Below are positions 1 through 7,737 of a DNA stretch of 31,680 bases, in pieces. Under the pieces are notes generated by a model. The model worked only from the letters and a program-made list of their open reading frames with translations, had not been told where the DNA came from and ran no database searches. The stretch comes from an uncultured Hyphomonadaceae bacterium. Its GTDB lineage: Bacteria > Pseudomonadota > Alphaproteobacteria > Caulobacterales > Hyphomonadaceae. Every line of letters starts with the position of its first letter. Position 1 is the stretch's first letter. The position numbers and the translations under genes are program-made. The stretch spans positions 1 through 31,680 of the forward strand of contig CALLCD010000257.1 in assembly GCA_938049795.1 (NCBI GenBank), in the 5' to 3' direction.

Positions 1-2076
1 CGTTGTTATGCCCGCGACAACCGTCCCGTCCGTCTGCGCATCGCCAAAGTCGCGCGGGATAATGGTTTCGACAATCGAGCAGGAGAAGCCGTCATTTTGC
101 GCGCCAATTGCGGCCTGTCCGACCAGCACTGAAGAGCCATCCAAGGTGCTGAACTGGTAGAGGCGTCCATTGGCGTTCTGGATGCCGTAGACATTCCCCG
201 CCTGGTCCGCATACATCGCCCCGAAGACATTGTTGCCATTGTTGCCCCGCGTGGAAATACCCGTTGCGCCTGCCGATGCGACGGTGAAGGTTGAATTGGT
301 GTTCAGCGTAAAGCGCAAAAGCCGCGCATTCGTGGAATTGCTCTCGACGGAATAGAAGCTCTGATCCACGGGATTGAACGCAAAGTCTGCCGTGCTTGGA
401 TTATTGGTCAAGCCAACCGGGGTGAACGCGCTGACCACAGCTCCGGCATCGACATCAATTGCGACAAGCGGGCGATTGCGGCCATTGTTTCTGACGTAAA
501 GCAAGCCGTTCGGGCCAAAATCGCCGGACGGATGGTTGCGTGCGGCGAGACCCGTTACGGGTCCAAGGTTCACCGCCGACCCGTCACTGCCAATGGCAAA
601 CAGGACATTTCCTGCTGCGCCCCCTGTGCGCGCTTCGATGCCGTAAGCAAGCAGCGAGCTTGGATCGAACCCCGTCGCGCGGATCGACTCTCCAGTATTG
701 GCGATCGTGTTGAAACTCCCTGTTGTCAGATCGACCAGAGACACGCTGCTCGTCGGCGTGCCATGCACCTGGTAGAAGTCCCCCGTGCATGCAAATGGCG
801 GCAATGATGCGAGCGGATCGGGCAAAATCGTGAGTGCATAATCCTCGACCTCGCCATCTGGCGCGAGGCCGGTCGCCCCAAGGCCCGCCTGTGTGGACCA
901 GCGAAACCGCGCAAATGTCGGCGTGGTGACGGCATCGCTCGGTACGGCAACGGCAAAGGTCATCGTATTGGGATCAGGATCGGTGTCCTCGGGTGCACCA
1001 TCTTGTAGATCGGTTGCAATCTGTTCGCCAGCATCGAACGTCCCGTTGCCATCAAAGTCGATCCATGCTTGCAAGAAGCCGCCTGCGCCGCCGGTTTGTG
1101 CGGTGAGTGTTGCGGTCCGGTTTTGTGTTAGCTCAGGAAGTGTTACGCCATCATCATCGGCCCCGTCGCCATCCGCGTTCGGACTTGCCAGAAGCGTATT
1201 ATCAACATCACTGAGCGCGCCAAGCTGGATGTTTGGGTCGACGATATGTGCCGCATCCTGATAGCTCGCTGGGGTATCTGACAGATCCATCTGGGAGGGA
1301 TTGACCGTCACAAGAGCGGAGGTCGTTACCTGATCGCCGTCATCATCGGTGACGGTGAGGCCGAGGGTAATGGTTCGCGGCGCGGTGCCCGGGGCCACAA
1401 AGGGCGCGATGAAGCTTGGGTTTGGGGTGTCCGCATCGACGAGGACAATGTCCGCAGGGGCTGTCCAAGCATAGGTCGCCACCGGGTCGGGGTCATTGGG
1501 CTCTTGGGCCGTGACCGAAACACTGACCGGCGCAAATGGATCGGCGGTCTGAGCGGCAGGCGTGGTGACGGTGGGGCTATCATCGAGACACCGAATGGTC
1601 CAAGCCGTCCGGCGCGGTGCACCAGAGCCGGTAATCTCGATCCGGAAATTTGCCGTCTGCCCGACGCGGCTACCGCGCGGCGTCGTGCGGACCGCAGAGT
1701 TGCTGCCATTGCGACCAAACGGCCCCAAGGCGAAATTTAGCCCTGAAAAAAGCGTGCCGCCCGTGCGCACAAACCGCGCGCCGGACCGTCTCACCGTTTG
1801 CGGACCGCCATTTTGTCTGGCCACAAATTCGAACCGCGCATCATCGGGCACGCCGCTAAATCGCGCAAAGTCCGTTCCCGTATTCTGAGTGAGCTGCTGG
1901 CTGGCCGTATTATTTCCCGAATTGCAAGTCCGCGCGATATTGGATTGCGCGAGCGCTGGTGCAGACAGGCAAAGCGTCGAGAGCAACAACACGGCCGACC
2001 GGACGGATGCCAAGTCGATAGAGCGCATCAGACCCCTGATGACTTTATGGCGATTCAGACTAAAATTCTTGACCAT
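1..2076 (-). CDS. Large secreted GEVED-domain protein, N-terminal part (truncated by window edge)
   Basis: An uninterrupted minus-strand frame runs from ATG at 2076 past position 1, giving about 690 visible residues. A second in-frame ATG at 2028 follows an AGGGG and opens directly on a Sec signal peptide (Arg-containing start, LLLSTLCL core, APALA cleavage before Gln-Ser), so 2028 is an equally good start. From 2028, a beta-rich segment fills about residues 30-140. A cadherin/PKD-like segment follows at about 150-235 (AYWTAP-like core, VTDDDGD). A GEVED domain ends in the diagnostic DGEVEDYALTI near residue 390. A propeller-like region (about 400-655) carries motifs such as YGIEARTG, FNPVDQSFYSVES and YGIQNANGRLYQFS. 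The last visible stretch, DFGDAQTDG, resembles the lead-in to another GEVED unit, so the protein is probably much longer. GEVED proteins are typically secreted or surface-bound; the function is unknown. The upstream region (2077-2160) is AT-rich and may hold the promoter. Confidence 0.85.
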   Translation of the reverse strand, partial: MVKNFSLNRHKVIRGLMRSIDLASVRSAVLLLSTLCLSAPALAQSNIARTCNSGNNTASQQLTQNTGTDFARFSGVPDDARFEFVARQNGGPQTVRRSGARFVRTGGTLFSGLNFALGPFGRNGSNSAVRTTPRGSRVGQTANFRIEITGSGAPRRTAWTIRCLDDSPTVTTPAAQTADPFAPVSVSVTAQEPNDPDPVATYAWTAPADIVLVDADTPNPSFIAPFVAPGTAPRTITLGLTVTDDDGDQVTTSALVTVNPSQMDLSDTPASYQDAAHIVDPNIQLGALSDVDNTLLASPNADGDGADDDGVTLPELTQNRTATLTAQTGGAGGFLQAWIDFDGNGTFDAGEQIATDLQDGAPEDTDPDPNTMTFAVAVPSDAVTTPTFARFRWSTQAGLGATGLAPDGEVEDYALTILPDPLASLPPFACTGDFYQVHGTPTSSVSLVDLTTGSFNTIANTGESIRATGFDPSSLLAYGIEARTGGAAGNVLFAIGSDGSAVNLGPVTGLAARNHPSGDFGPNGLLYVRNNGRNRPLVAIDVDAGAVVSAFTPVGLTNNPSTADFAFNPVDQSFYSVESNSTNARLLRFTLNTNSTFTVASAGATGISTRGNNGNNVFGAMYADQAGNVYGIQNANGRLYQFSTLDGSSVLVGQAAIGAQNDGFSCSIVETIIPRDFGDAQTDGTVVAGITT

Positions 2077-2315
2077 TACCAGTGACCTAAGCGCGGGATT
2101 CCATTCGTGGAGCGTATGTTACAACCCTAAAGAGTTTTTTAAGTGTAAAGGTTGAATAATAATTTCCAAGATACGTCTTTCGACGAGGAAGCAGCACCGA
2201 AGCGGTCAAATTTGGCGATATTCAGGGCACGTGGATCAAAGCAATCCCCGTCCGTCCCTCTCCGCTGTCCCGATGACAGGTTTGGCGGGGCGGTCCCTGA
2301 GCAAAAACATTTGCG

Positions 2316-2465
2316 TCATTCCGGGCCAATTTTTTGCTTTTTTGTGCGGCGGCATCGCTCGGAGCAATAGATGATGCTGTCCCAGTTGCGTTCCCATTTC
2401 TTGCGCCAATTGAACGGACGAGCACAGACCGGACAGGTTTTCGAGGGCAGGTTCTGCTTTTTCAT
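2316..2465 (-). CDS. DUF2256 small protein (49 aa)
   Basis: This short gene encodes 49 residues that match the DUF2256 pattern: an N-terminal KKQNLPSKTCPVC, then RPFNWRKKWERNWD, then IIYCSERCRR and a basic tail. Cys11, Cys14, Cys34 and Cys38 form a likely zinc-binding set (CxxC plus CxxxC). The family's molecular role is not known. From general knowledge, the gene is often found next to photolyase/cryptochrome genes. Here its ATG overlaps the stop codon of a photolyase-like fragment on the same strand (ATGA arrangement), which implies translational coupling or a former operon. It is transcribed away from rpsF. Identification rests on the whole-length motif pattern. Confidence 0.85.
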   Translation of the reverse strand: MKKQNLPSKTCPVCARPFNWRKKWERNWDSIIYCSERCRRTKKQKIGPE

Positions 2466-2593
2466 TTGCTTGATGGCTCTTCTATGAGCGGCAAGATGGG
2501 GCCAGCCATTGCGGCACGTGCAAGGGGGCGGTGGTCCTCAATCCGCAAATCGCGCTTGAACCAGACGATCTGAATTTGGTGTGCCGAGATCAT
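2462..2593 (-). pseudogene. Remnant of a photolyase/cryptochrome-family gene (N-terminus only)
   Basis: The minus strand from ATG 2593 reads 43 codons to a TGA that overlaps the DUF2256 start. The peptide begins MISAHQIQIVWFKRDLRIED and continues HRPLARAAMAGPILPLIEEP. This is the first beta-strand and helix of the photolyase N-terminal alpha/beta domain (the VWFKRDLR..DH.PL.A signature, then the G-P-(I/V)-LPL strand). An intact photolyase has roughly 450-520 residues, so the whole FAD-binding body is missing. The break comes just after the LPL strand. A deletion seems to have joined the first 36 or so codons to the DUF2256 gene that normally follows. The frame is still open and could make a 43-residue peptide, but no function is expected. 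Confidence 0.7.
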
Positions 2594-2847
2594 TGTGTTC
2601 TCCTAGCACATGGGGCGGCGCTTGTGAGCCATGTGCGACTTTGTGACGGCGTGCCCCGTATGCCCATGCGCGCACGGGCCATAAGCACGATGATTTCGCT
2701 TGCAATCGCTGGGAAAATCGGGTTTACCCGCCGCTTCGCAACAGGTTTGCGGTCTCTTTATGCAATCGTGCAGACAAGAGGGCCATCGCTGGCAAGGGGC
2801 TTCCCGCCCGGCTGGCGCCGCAGACCTAAAGTCTGGGAAGACAAAAT

Positions 2848-3204
2848 ATGGCTTTATACGAGCACGTGATTATCACGCGGCCGGACATTTCTCCGGCACA
2901 GGTTGACAGTTTCATCGAAGAAATCTCGACCTTCCTAAAAGAACAAGGTGCCTCGATTGGCAAAACCGAATATTGGGGTTTGCGCAATCTGGCCTATCCG
3001 ATCAACAAGGTTCGCAAAGGGCATTATTCCTTGCTGAACGTGGATGCTCCTTCTGCGGCACTGCAAGAGCTTGAGCGCCGTCACCGCATCAATGATGATG
3101 TGATGCGCTATATGAGCATCAAAGTGGACGTGCATGATGAAGAGCCCTCCCCGGTTCTTTCCCGCAAAGATCGCGGCGACCGCGACCGCAAGCCGCGCAA
3201 CTAG
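2848..3204 (+). CDS. rpsF: 30S ribosomal protein S6
   Basis: This 118-residue protein is the ribosomal protein S6 of the small subunit, which binds 16S rRNA together with S18. The N-terminus MALYEHVIITRPDISPAQVD and the central YWGLRNLAYPINKVRKGHY are family hallmarks. RRHRINDDVMRYMSIKV completes the ferredoxin-like fold. The C-terminus is a short charged tail (DRGDRDRKPRN). The start is preceded by a purine-rich GGGAAGA. It is the first gene of the rpsF-rpsR-rplI operon, and rpsR follows after 12 bases. The promoter must lie in 2594-2847, but no convincing -35/-10 pair was found there. Confidence 0.98.
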   Translation: MALYEHVIITRPDISPAQVDSFIEEISTFLKEQGASIGKTEYWGLRNLAYPINKVRKGHYSLLNVDAPSAALQELERRHRINDDVMRYMSIKVDVHDEEPSPVLSRKDRGDRDRKPRN

Positions 3205-3216
3205 GAGGCAGATAGA

Positions 3217-3486
3217 ATGGCACAGAAAAATCCATTGGGTATGAACATCACCAACCTGCCTGCACGGCGCGCCTTTAGCCGCCGCCGCAAGGTTGACCCG
3301 TTTGCCGGTAACAAAGGCCCGAAGATTGACTATAAAGACGTCAAGCTTCTCCAGCGTTACATTTCCGAGAAGGGCAAGATTGTTCCTTCGCGCATTACGG
3401 CTGTTAGCTTCAAGAACCAGCGCAAGCTCGCCAAGGCGATCAAGCGCGCACGGGTTCTGGCGCTGCTTCCGTTCACCGTGAAATAA
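3217..3486 (+). CDS. rpsR: 30S ribosomal protein S18
   Basis: An 89-residue basic protein and the S6 partner in the platform of the 30S subunit. The conserved core is clear: IDYKDVKLLQRYISEKGKI, then PSRITAVSFKNQRKLAKAIK and RARVLALLPFT at the C-terminus. A strong AGGAGG precedes the ATG. It sits 12 bases after rpsF and 12 bases before rplI, so the three are one transcription unit. Length and sequence are normal for an alphaproteobacterial S18. Confidence 0.98.
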   Translation: MAQKNPLGMNITNLPARRAFSRRRKVDPFAGNKGPKIDYKDVKLLQRYISEKGKIVPSRITAVSFKNQRKLAKAIKRARVLALLPFTVK

Positions 3487-3498
3487 GGAGACAGACCG

Positions 3499-4089
3499 AT
3501 GCAAGTTATCCTTCTTGAACGCGTTGAAAAGCTCGGCACCATTGGTGATGAAGTGGCCGTGAAAAACGGTTTCGCGCGGAACTTCCTGATCCCGCAAGGC
3601 AAAGCGCTTCTGGCAAATGACGCCAATCGCGCCCGGTTCGAGCGTGAGCGTGAAGCAATCGAAGCACGCAATGCGGCGGCCAAGGCTGAAGCGGAGACCA
3701 ACTCGGCAAGCCTTGACGGCACACAGCTCATCCTGATCCGTCAGTCGGGTGACACCGGACAGCTTTATGGCTCGGTGTCTGCACGCGATATTTCGGAAGC
3801 CGCGACCGAAGCGGGTCACAAGATTGCCCGCTCGCAAGTCCGGCTCGATACGCCAATCAAGACGCTTGGGGTGTTTGATGTCGGCGTGCGGCTTCACGCC
3901 GAAGTCGATGTGGCTATTCAGGTCAATGTCGCTCGCAGCCCCGAAGAGGCCGAACGTCAGGCCGCTGGTGAGAACATCATCGAAGCGATTGCCGCAGAGC
4001 AGAACGCCCTTGCAGATGAGCAGGCTGGCGAACTGGCTGAAGCGGCCGCTGAAATGGCTGACCAGATGGTGCCCGACGAAGACGCCTAA
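3499..4089 (+). CDS. rplI: 50S ribosomal protein L9
   Basis: L9 binds 23S rRNA near the L1 stalk. The N-terminal domain is recognised by MQVILLERVEKLGTIGDEV and VKNGFARNFLIPQGKA, followed by the long charged connecting helix (about residues 45-75). The C-terminal domain includes GQLYGSVSARDISEA and LGVFDVGVRLHAEVDV. At 196 residues it is longer than the roughly 149-residue enterobacterial protein. The extra length is an acidic Ala/Glu-rich tail, which is common in alphaproteobacteria. AAGGAG lies upstream of the start. It is the last gene of the ribosomal operon, and a hairpin terminator follows. Confidence 0.98.
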   Translation: MQVILLERVEKLGTIGDEVAVKNGFARNFLIPQGKALLANDANRARFEREREAIEARNAAAKAEAETNSASLDGTQLILIRQSGDTGQLYGSVSARDISEAATEAGHKIARSQVRLDTPIKTLGVFDVGVRLHAEVDVAIQVNVARSPEEAERQAAGENIIEAIAAEQNALADEQAGELAEAAAEMADQMVPDEDA

Positions 4090-4116
4090 ACGGGCTTGTC
4101 TTTGCAAACAGAATAA

Positions 4117-4151
4117 GGTCGCCCCAGATTTTGCGGGCGGCCTTTTTCTTT
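4117..4151 (+). terminator. Rho-independent terminator after rplI
   Basis: An 8-base-pair stem (GGTCGCCC with GGGCGGCC, one T-G wobble) encloses a 10-base loop and is followed at once by TTTTTCTTT. It lies 27 bases after the rplI stop and closes the rpsF-rpsR-rplI operon. Confidence 0.85.
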
Positions 4152-4212
4152 GGGTAAGACGCTGCGGGTGGGCATGCCGCGCGAGGGGAACTATCGGCGT
4201 ACATTTGAAAAG

Positions 4213-4244
4213 CTATCCACAAGCGTTCAGCGATCTGTGGACAG
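4213..4244. promoter_or_regulatory. Inverted pair of DnaA-box-like sites upstream of dnaB
   Basis: CTATCCACA (4213-4221) and TGTGGACAG (4236-4244) face each other across 14 bases. The first matches the DnaA box TTATCCACA at 8 of 9 positions. The second, read on the minus strand as CTGTCCACA, matches at 7 of 9. They lie 52 bases before the upstream dnaB ATG. They could be DnaA binding sites that regulate dnaB, or simply a weak hairpin. A single near-match is expected by chance in a window of this size; the pairing and location are what make it notable. Confidence 0.35.
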
Positions 4245-4296
4245 TCTGATCGCGCCCTCACCCCAGCTTCATTCACGGGAAGACGGCCCAGCCTGA

Positions 4297-5811
4297 ATGG
4301 GGTATGTTAGGCTTATGGCTTTAGACGACACCCTACAGACCGGCAAAACAGCGATTGTTCCGCCCAATAATCTGGCCGCGGAGGCTGCGGTTCTGGGCGC
4401 AATCCTATTTGACAATAATGCGTTCCAGCGCGTGGCGGACATTCTTCGCAGCACGGATTTTTATGCCCCTGCCCATGCCGAGGTTTACGAGACAGCGCAG
4501 AATATGATCCAGCAGGGCCGCGTGGCGGATGGGGTCACGCTGCGTGAGCATTTCGAGAAGACCGATCAGCTGACCGAAATTGGCGGTGCGGCCTATCTTG
4601 CCGAACTGCTCGACAGCGCGGCGTTTGGGCCAGAGATTGCCGATTATGCCAATATGATCCGCGATTTGGCTGTGCGTCGCGAGCTGATAAATGTTGGTGC
4701 AACGATCCAGAATAAGGCGCTGACGCCGGAGGCTGGTGAAGACGGGTCGCGGCAGATTGAGCTGGCCGAACGCAATCTGTTTGATTTGGCTGAGCGCGGC
4801 TCGACGGGGCGCGGATTTTCAAGCTTTGGCGAGGCGATTATTGAATCACTCCAAATGGCCGAAGCCGCCTTCAAGCGCGAGGGCAAGATTGCGGGGATTG
4901 CGACCCATCTCGATGATCTCGACCACAAGCTTGGTGGGCTCCATCGCTCTGATCTGCTGATCCTTGCGGGGCGGCCTTCGATGGGGAAAACCTCGCTGGC
5001 GACGAACATTGCGTATAATGCAGCGGCAGCGTGTCGGCGCGAGACGCAGGAAGACGGGTCGAAGAAAACCGTGGATGGCGCGGTGGTCGGTTTCTTTTCT
5101 CTGGAGATGTCACGCGAGCAGCTTGCGACGCGGATTCTGGCCGAGCGGACGGGGATCATGTCCCACCGCATCCGGCAGGGTGATCTCGACAAGCAGGATT
5201 TCGAGACACTGCGCGAGGCCACTGAAGAGTTGCAGAACCTGCCGCTCTATATTGACGATCAGGGCGGGCTGTCGATCTCGCAAGTGGCCGCGCGCGCCAG
5301 ACGGTTGCAGCGCTCGGTCGGGCTGGACCTGATTGTGCTCGACTATCTGCAATTGCTGGTCGGCTCGGGCAAGTCGGCGGGCAATCGCGTGCAGGAGATT
5401 ACCGAGATTTCGATGGGGCTGAAAACGCTTGCCAAGGAGCTCAATATCCCTGTCCTCGCCCTCTCCCAGCTTAGCCGGCAGGTTGAACAGCGCGACGATA
5501 AACGGCCCCAACTGTCCGATTTGAGAGAATCTGGCTCGATTGAGCAAGATGCCGATGTGGTCGCGTTCGTGTATCGCGAAAGCTATTATCTTGAGCGGAC
5601 CGAGCCGCAAACCGATCCGAATGATCCGCAATCATCGGAAAAGTGGCAACGCTGGCGGGACCAGATGGACAGTGTGTATGGCACCGCCGAAGTGATTATC
5701 GGCAAACAGCGCCACGGCCCTATCGGCAAAGTGAAACTGGCCTTTGATTCCAACATCACAAGATTTGGCAATCTGGCCCATCCCGAAGGCGGCGAGGATG
5801 ACGAGTTTTGA
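4297..5811 (+). CDS. dnaB: Replicative DNA helicase DnaB
   Basis: This is the hexameric 5'-3' replicative helicase that unwinds DNA at the fork and interacts with primase. The N-terminal DnaB domain (about residues 22-125) starts at PPNNLAAEAAVLGAILFDN. The RecA-like C-terminal domain has Walker A at about 224-232 (AGRPSMGKT) and Walker B near 346-351 (LIVLDYLQLL). PVLALSQLSRQVEQRDDKRP and DLRESGSIEQDADVV follow, and the protein ends with the usual IGKQRHGPIGKVKLAF strand. It has 504 residues and no intein. Two starts are possible, ATG 4297 and ATG 4315 (MALDDTLQ); neither has a well-placed Shine-Dalgarno, and 4315 looks more natural. It follows the ribosomal operon terminator and precedes alr in an order common in alphaproteobacteria. 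Confidence 0.97.
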   Translation: MGYVRLMALDDTLQTGKTAIVPPNNLAAEAAVLGAILFDNNAFQRVADILRSTDFYAPAHAEVYETAQNMIQQGRVADGVTLREHFEKTDQLTEIGGAAYLAELLDSAAFGPEIADYANMIRDLAVRRELINVGATIQNKALTPEAGEDGSRQIELAERNLFDLAERGSTGRGFSSFGEAIIESLQMAEAAFKREGKIAGIATHLDDLDHKLGGLHRSDLLILAGRPSMGKTSLATNIAYNAAAACRRETQEDGSKKTVDGAVVGFFSLEMSREQLATRILAERTGIMSHRIRQGDLDKQDFETLREATEELQNLPLYIDDQGGLSISQVAARARRLQRSVGLDLIVLDYLQLLVGSGKSAGNRVQEITEISMGLKTLAKELNIPVLALSQLSRQVEQRDDKRPQLSDLRESGSIEQDADVVAFVYRESYYLERTEPQTDPNDPQSSEKWQRWRDQMDSVYGTAEVIIGKQRHGPIGKVKLAFDSNITRFGNLAHPEGGEDDEF

Positions 5812-5867
5812 CAGGTCCGGACGTATTCAGGGCTGACAGCGGTTTCAAACGCGACTAAGTTCCGCGC

Positions 5868-6944
5868 ATGCATACTCAACCCCGCGCCAGCATATCCCGG
5901 TCGAATCTGGCCCATAATTACAAGACTCTGTGCGATCTGGCGGGTGCTGGCGAGATCGGGGCCGTGGTCAAAGCCAATGCCTATGGTCATGGGGTCGAGC
6001 GCGTTGTGCAGGTTTTGGCTGAGGCGGGGTGCCGGACCTTTTTCACCGCGACAACGGATGAAGCCGTCGACGTGCGCACGGCAGTTGGGCAAGACGCGGC
6101 GATCATGGTGTTCAATGGCGTGCCGGATGAGAAGGCAGATCTCGCCAAAGCGCATAAAATTACGCCAATTATCAACACATTGCACCAATTGCGCGGCTGG
6201 CGCATGCATGGGATGAACGAGATTGGGCCGGCCGTCCTGCATTTTGATACAGGCATGAACCGGCTCGGCCTGCGCCCTGAAGACCGCGAAGCTGTGACCG
6301 AAATGCTCGATGGCTGCCCTGTGGGGCTGGTCATGTCGCATCTGGCCTGTGCGGACGAGACCGACAATCCGCTCAATGCCGCCCAGCGCGATGCCTTTCT
6401 CGAAATCGCGGCGCATTGGCCGGACGCGCGCAAATCGCTCGCCAATTCCGCCGGTCTTGCGCTTGATGCGGCCGCTTATGGATTTGACCTTGCGCGGCCC
6501 GGGATTGCGCTCTTCGGCGGCGGTGTTCCGATGCCCGCAAGTGTGCCCCAGTTACGTCCGACTTTAACGCTCGAAGCGCCGATCTTGTCTGTGTTTATGG
6601 CCTCCAAGGGCGCAAGTACGGGCTATGGCGCGACCCGCCGGTTTGGACGCGAGCGGCGGCTGGCTACGGTGGCCATCGGATATGCGGACGGGTTTCCGCG
6701 CGCCTCGTCCAATAGCGGGTTCGGCTTTATTGGTAACCAGCGCTGCAAGGTTGTCGGGCGGGTGTCGATGGATTTGACGACGCTCGATGTGTCCGACCTC
6801 ACCTGCCCTGTCGCGCCCGGGATGATGGTCGAATTTCTCGGTTCGAGGGCCGGTATCGAGGAACAGGCGCTTGAGGCGGGGACGCTCGGATATGAGCTTT
6901 TGACCGGCCTTGGCAGCCGCGTGAGCCGGAATTGGTGTGACTAG
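5868..6944 (+). CDS. alr: Alanine racemase
   Basis: A PLP-dependent enzyme that interconverts L- and D-alanine for peptidoglycan. The PLP lysine is Lys35 in GAVVKANAYGHG. The TIM-barrel domain follows, with HFDTGMNRLGL and SHLACADETDNPLN (MSHLA motif), then NSAG and RPGIALFG. The second catalytic base is Tyr253 in STGYGATRRF, followed by VAIGYADGFPR and VGRVSMDLTTLDV. At 358 residues it is full length. Only one alr is visible, and whether the enzyme is biosynthetic or catabolic cannot be told. It lies 56 bases after dnaB, and its stop overlaps the GTG proposed as the mlaE start. Confidence 0.97.
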   Translation: MHTQPRASISRSNLAHNYKTLCDLAGAGEIGAVVKANAYGHGVERVVQVLAEAGCRTFFTATTDEAVDVRTAVGQDAAIMVFNGVPDEKADLAKAHKITPIINTLHQLRGWRMHGMNEIGPAVLHFDTGMNRLGLRPEDREAVTEMLDGCPVGLVMSHLACADETDNPLNAAQRDAFLEIAAHWPDARKSLANSAGLALDAAAYGFDLARPGIALFGGGVPMPASVPQLRPTLTLEAPILSVFMASKGASTGYGATRRFGRERRLATVAIGYADGFPRASSNSGFGFIGNQRCKVVGRVSMDLTTLDVSDLTCPVAPGMMVEFLGSRAGIEEQALEAGTLGYELLTGLGSRVSRNWCD

Positions 6945-7737
6945 CATGCCGCTGCTTCTTCGTCCCTTTCAGCTTCTGGGCAGCGCCGTGCTGGGTGTGT
7001 TGCGCGCGCTTGGCCATCTTGTCATGTTTTGCGGATCGGTGCTCTGGTCGGCGATCACGCCGCGCTGGTATTTTGGCGAGATTGGGCGGCAAATGGTGCG
7101 GATTGGCTTTTATTCGCTGCCTGTGGTCGGGCTGGCGGCTGTGTTTATCGGGGCGGCACTGGCGCTGAATATCTATGTTGGCGGCGCGCGGTTTAATGCC
7201 GAGCAATTTGTGCCGACGATTGTCGTTCTCGGTATCACGCGCGAGCTTGGACCTGTGATTACGGGACTGATGCTGGCTGGACGTGTCTCGGCGGGGATTG
7301 CAGCGGAAGTCGGCGCGATGCGCGTGACCGAGCAGATCGACGCGCTGACCACTTTGTCGGCAAGCCCAAAACGGTATCTCTATGCACCCCGTCTCATCGC
7401 CGCAGTGCTGACTTTGCCGCTTCTCGTGGTCGTGGCCGACATCATCGGCGTGGCGGGCGGCTGGCTTGTGGGGGTCAACAGTCTTGGTTTTGACTCTGTG
7501 GTCTATCTGCGGAACACGCTCGATTTTCTCGAGATGAGCGATGTCACCGCTGGTTTGATCAAATCGGGCGTTTTCGGAGCCATTATTGCGCTGATGGGCT
7601 GTTATTATGGGGATCGCTCGCAAGCGGGCGCGACGGGGGTTGGCCGTGCGGCGACGCTTTCTATGGTTAGCGCCGCTGTGCTTGTGCTTGCGTCGAACTA
7701 TGTGCTCTCCACGCTCTTTGTCGAGTTCGGCCTATGA
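6937..7737 (+). CDS. mlaE: MlaE-family ABC transporter permease
   Basis: This inner-membrane permease belongs to the MlaE (DUF140) family, which moves phospholipids between the membranes. The signature is LGITRELGPVITGLMLAGR, followed by SAGIAAEVGAMRVTEQIDAL, and then the PRLIAAVLTLPLLVVVADI helix. About five hydrophobic segments span the 266 residues. It begins at GTG 6937 inside the end of alr (GGA five bases upstream) or at ATG 6946. It overlaps the ATPase gene by ATGA, so the two are made together. The MCE-domain partner MlaD, normally encoded next to this pair, is absent here. Confidence 0.93.
   Translation: MTSMPLLLRPFQLLGSAVLGVLRALGHLVMFCGSVLWSAITPRWYFGEIGRQMVRIGFYSLPVVGLAAVFIGAALALNIYVGGARFNAEQFVPTIVVLGITRELGPVITGLMLAGRVSAGIAAEVGAMRVTEQIDALTTLSASPKRYLYAPRLIAAVLTLPLLVVVADIIGVAGGWLVGVNSLGFDSVVYLRNTLDFLEMSDVTAGLIKSGVFGAIIALMGCYYGDRSQAGATGVGRAATLSMVSAAVLVLASNYVLSTLFVEFGL

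Noticed and set aside
2531..2869. Plus-strand open frame overlapping the start of rpsF
   Set aside because: It runs opposite to the photolyase stub and across rpsF's leader, with no homology, no ribosome binding site and a composition unlike a real protein.
2935..4107. Long minus-strand open frame of 390 codons opposite the ribosomal genes
   Set aside because: It is the complement of rpsF, rpsR and rplI, which are certain genes. High-GC codon bias opens such shadow frames.
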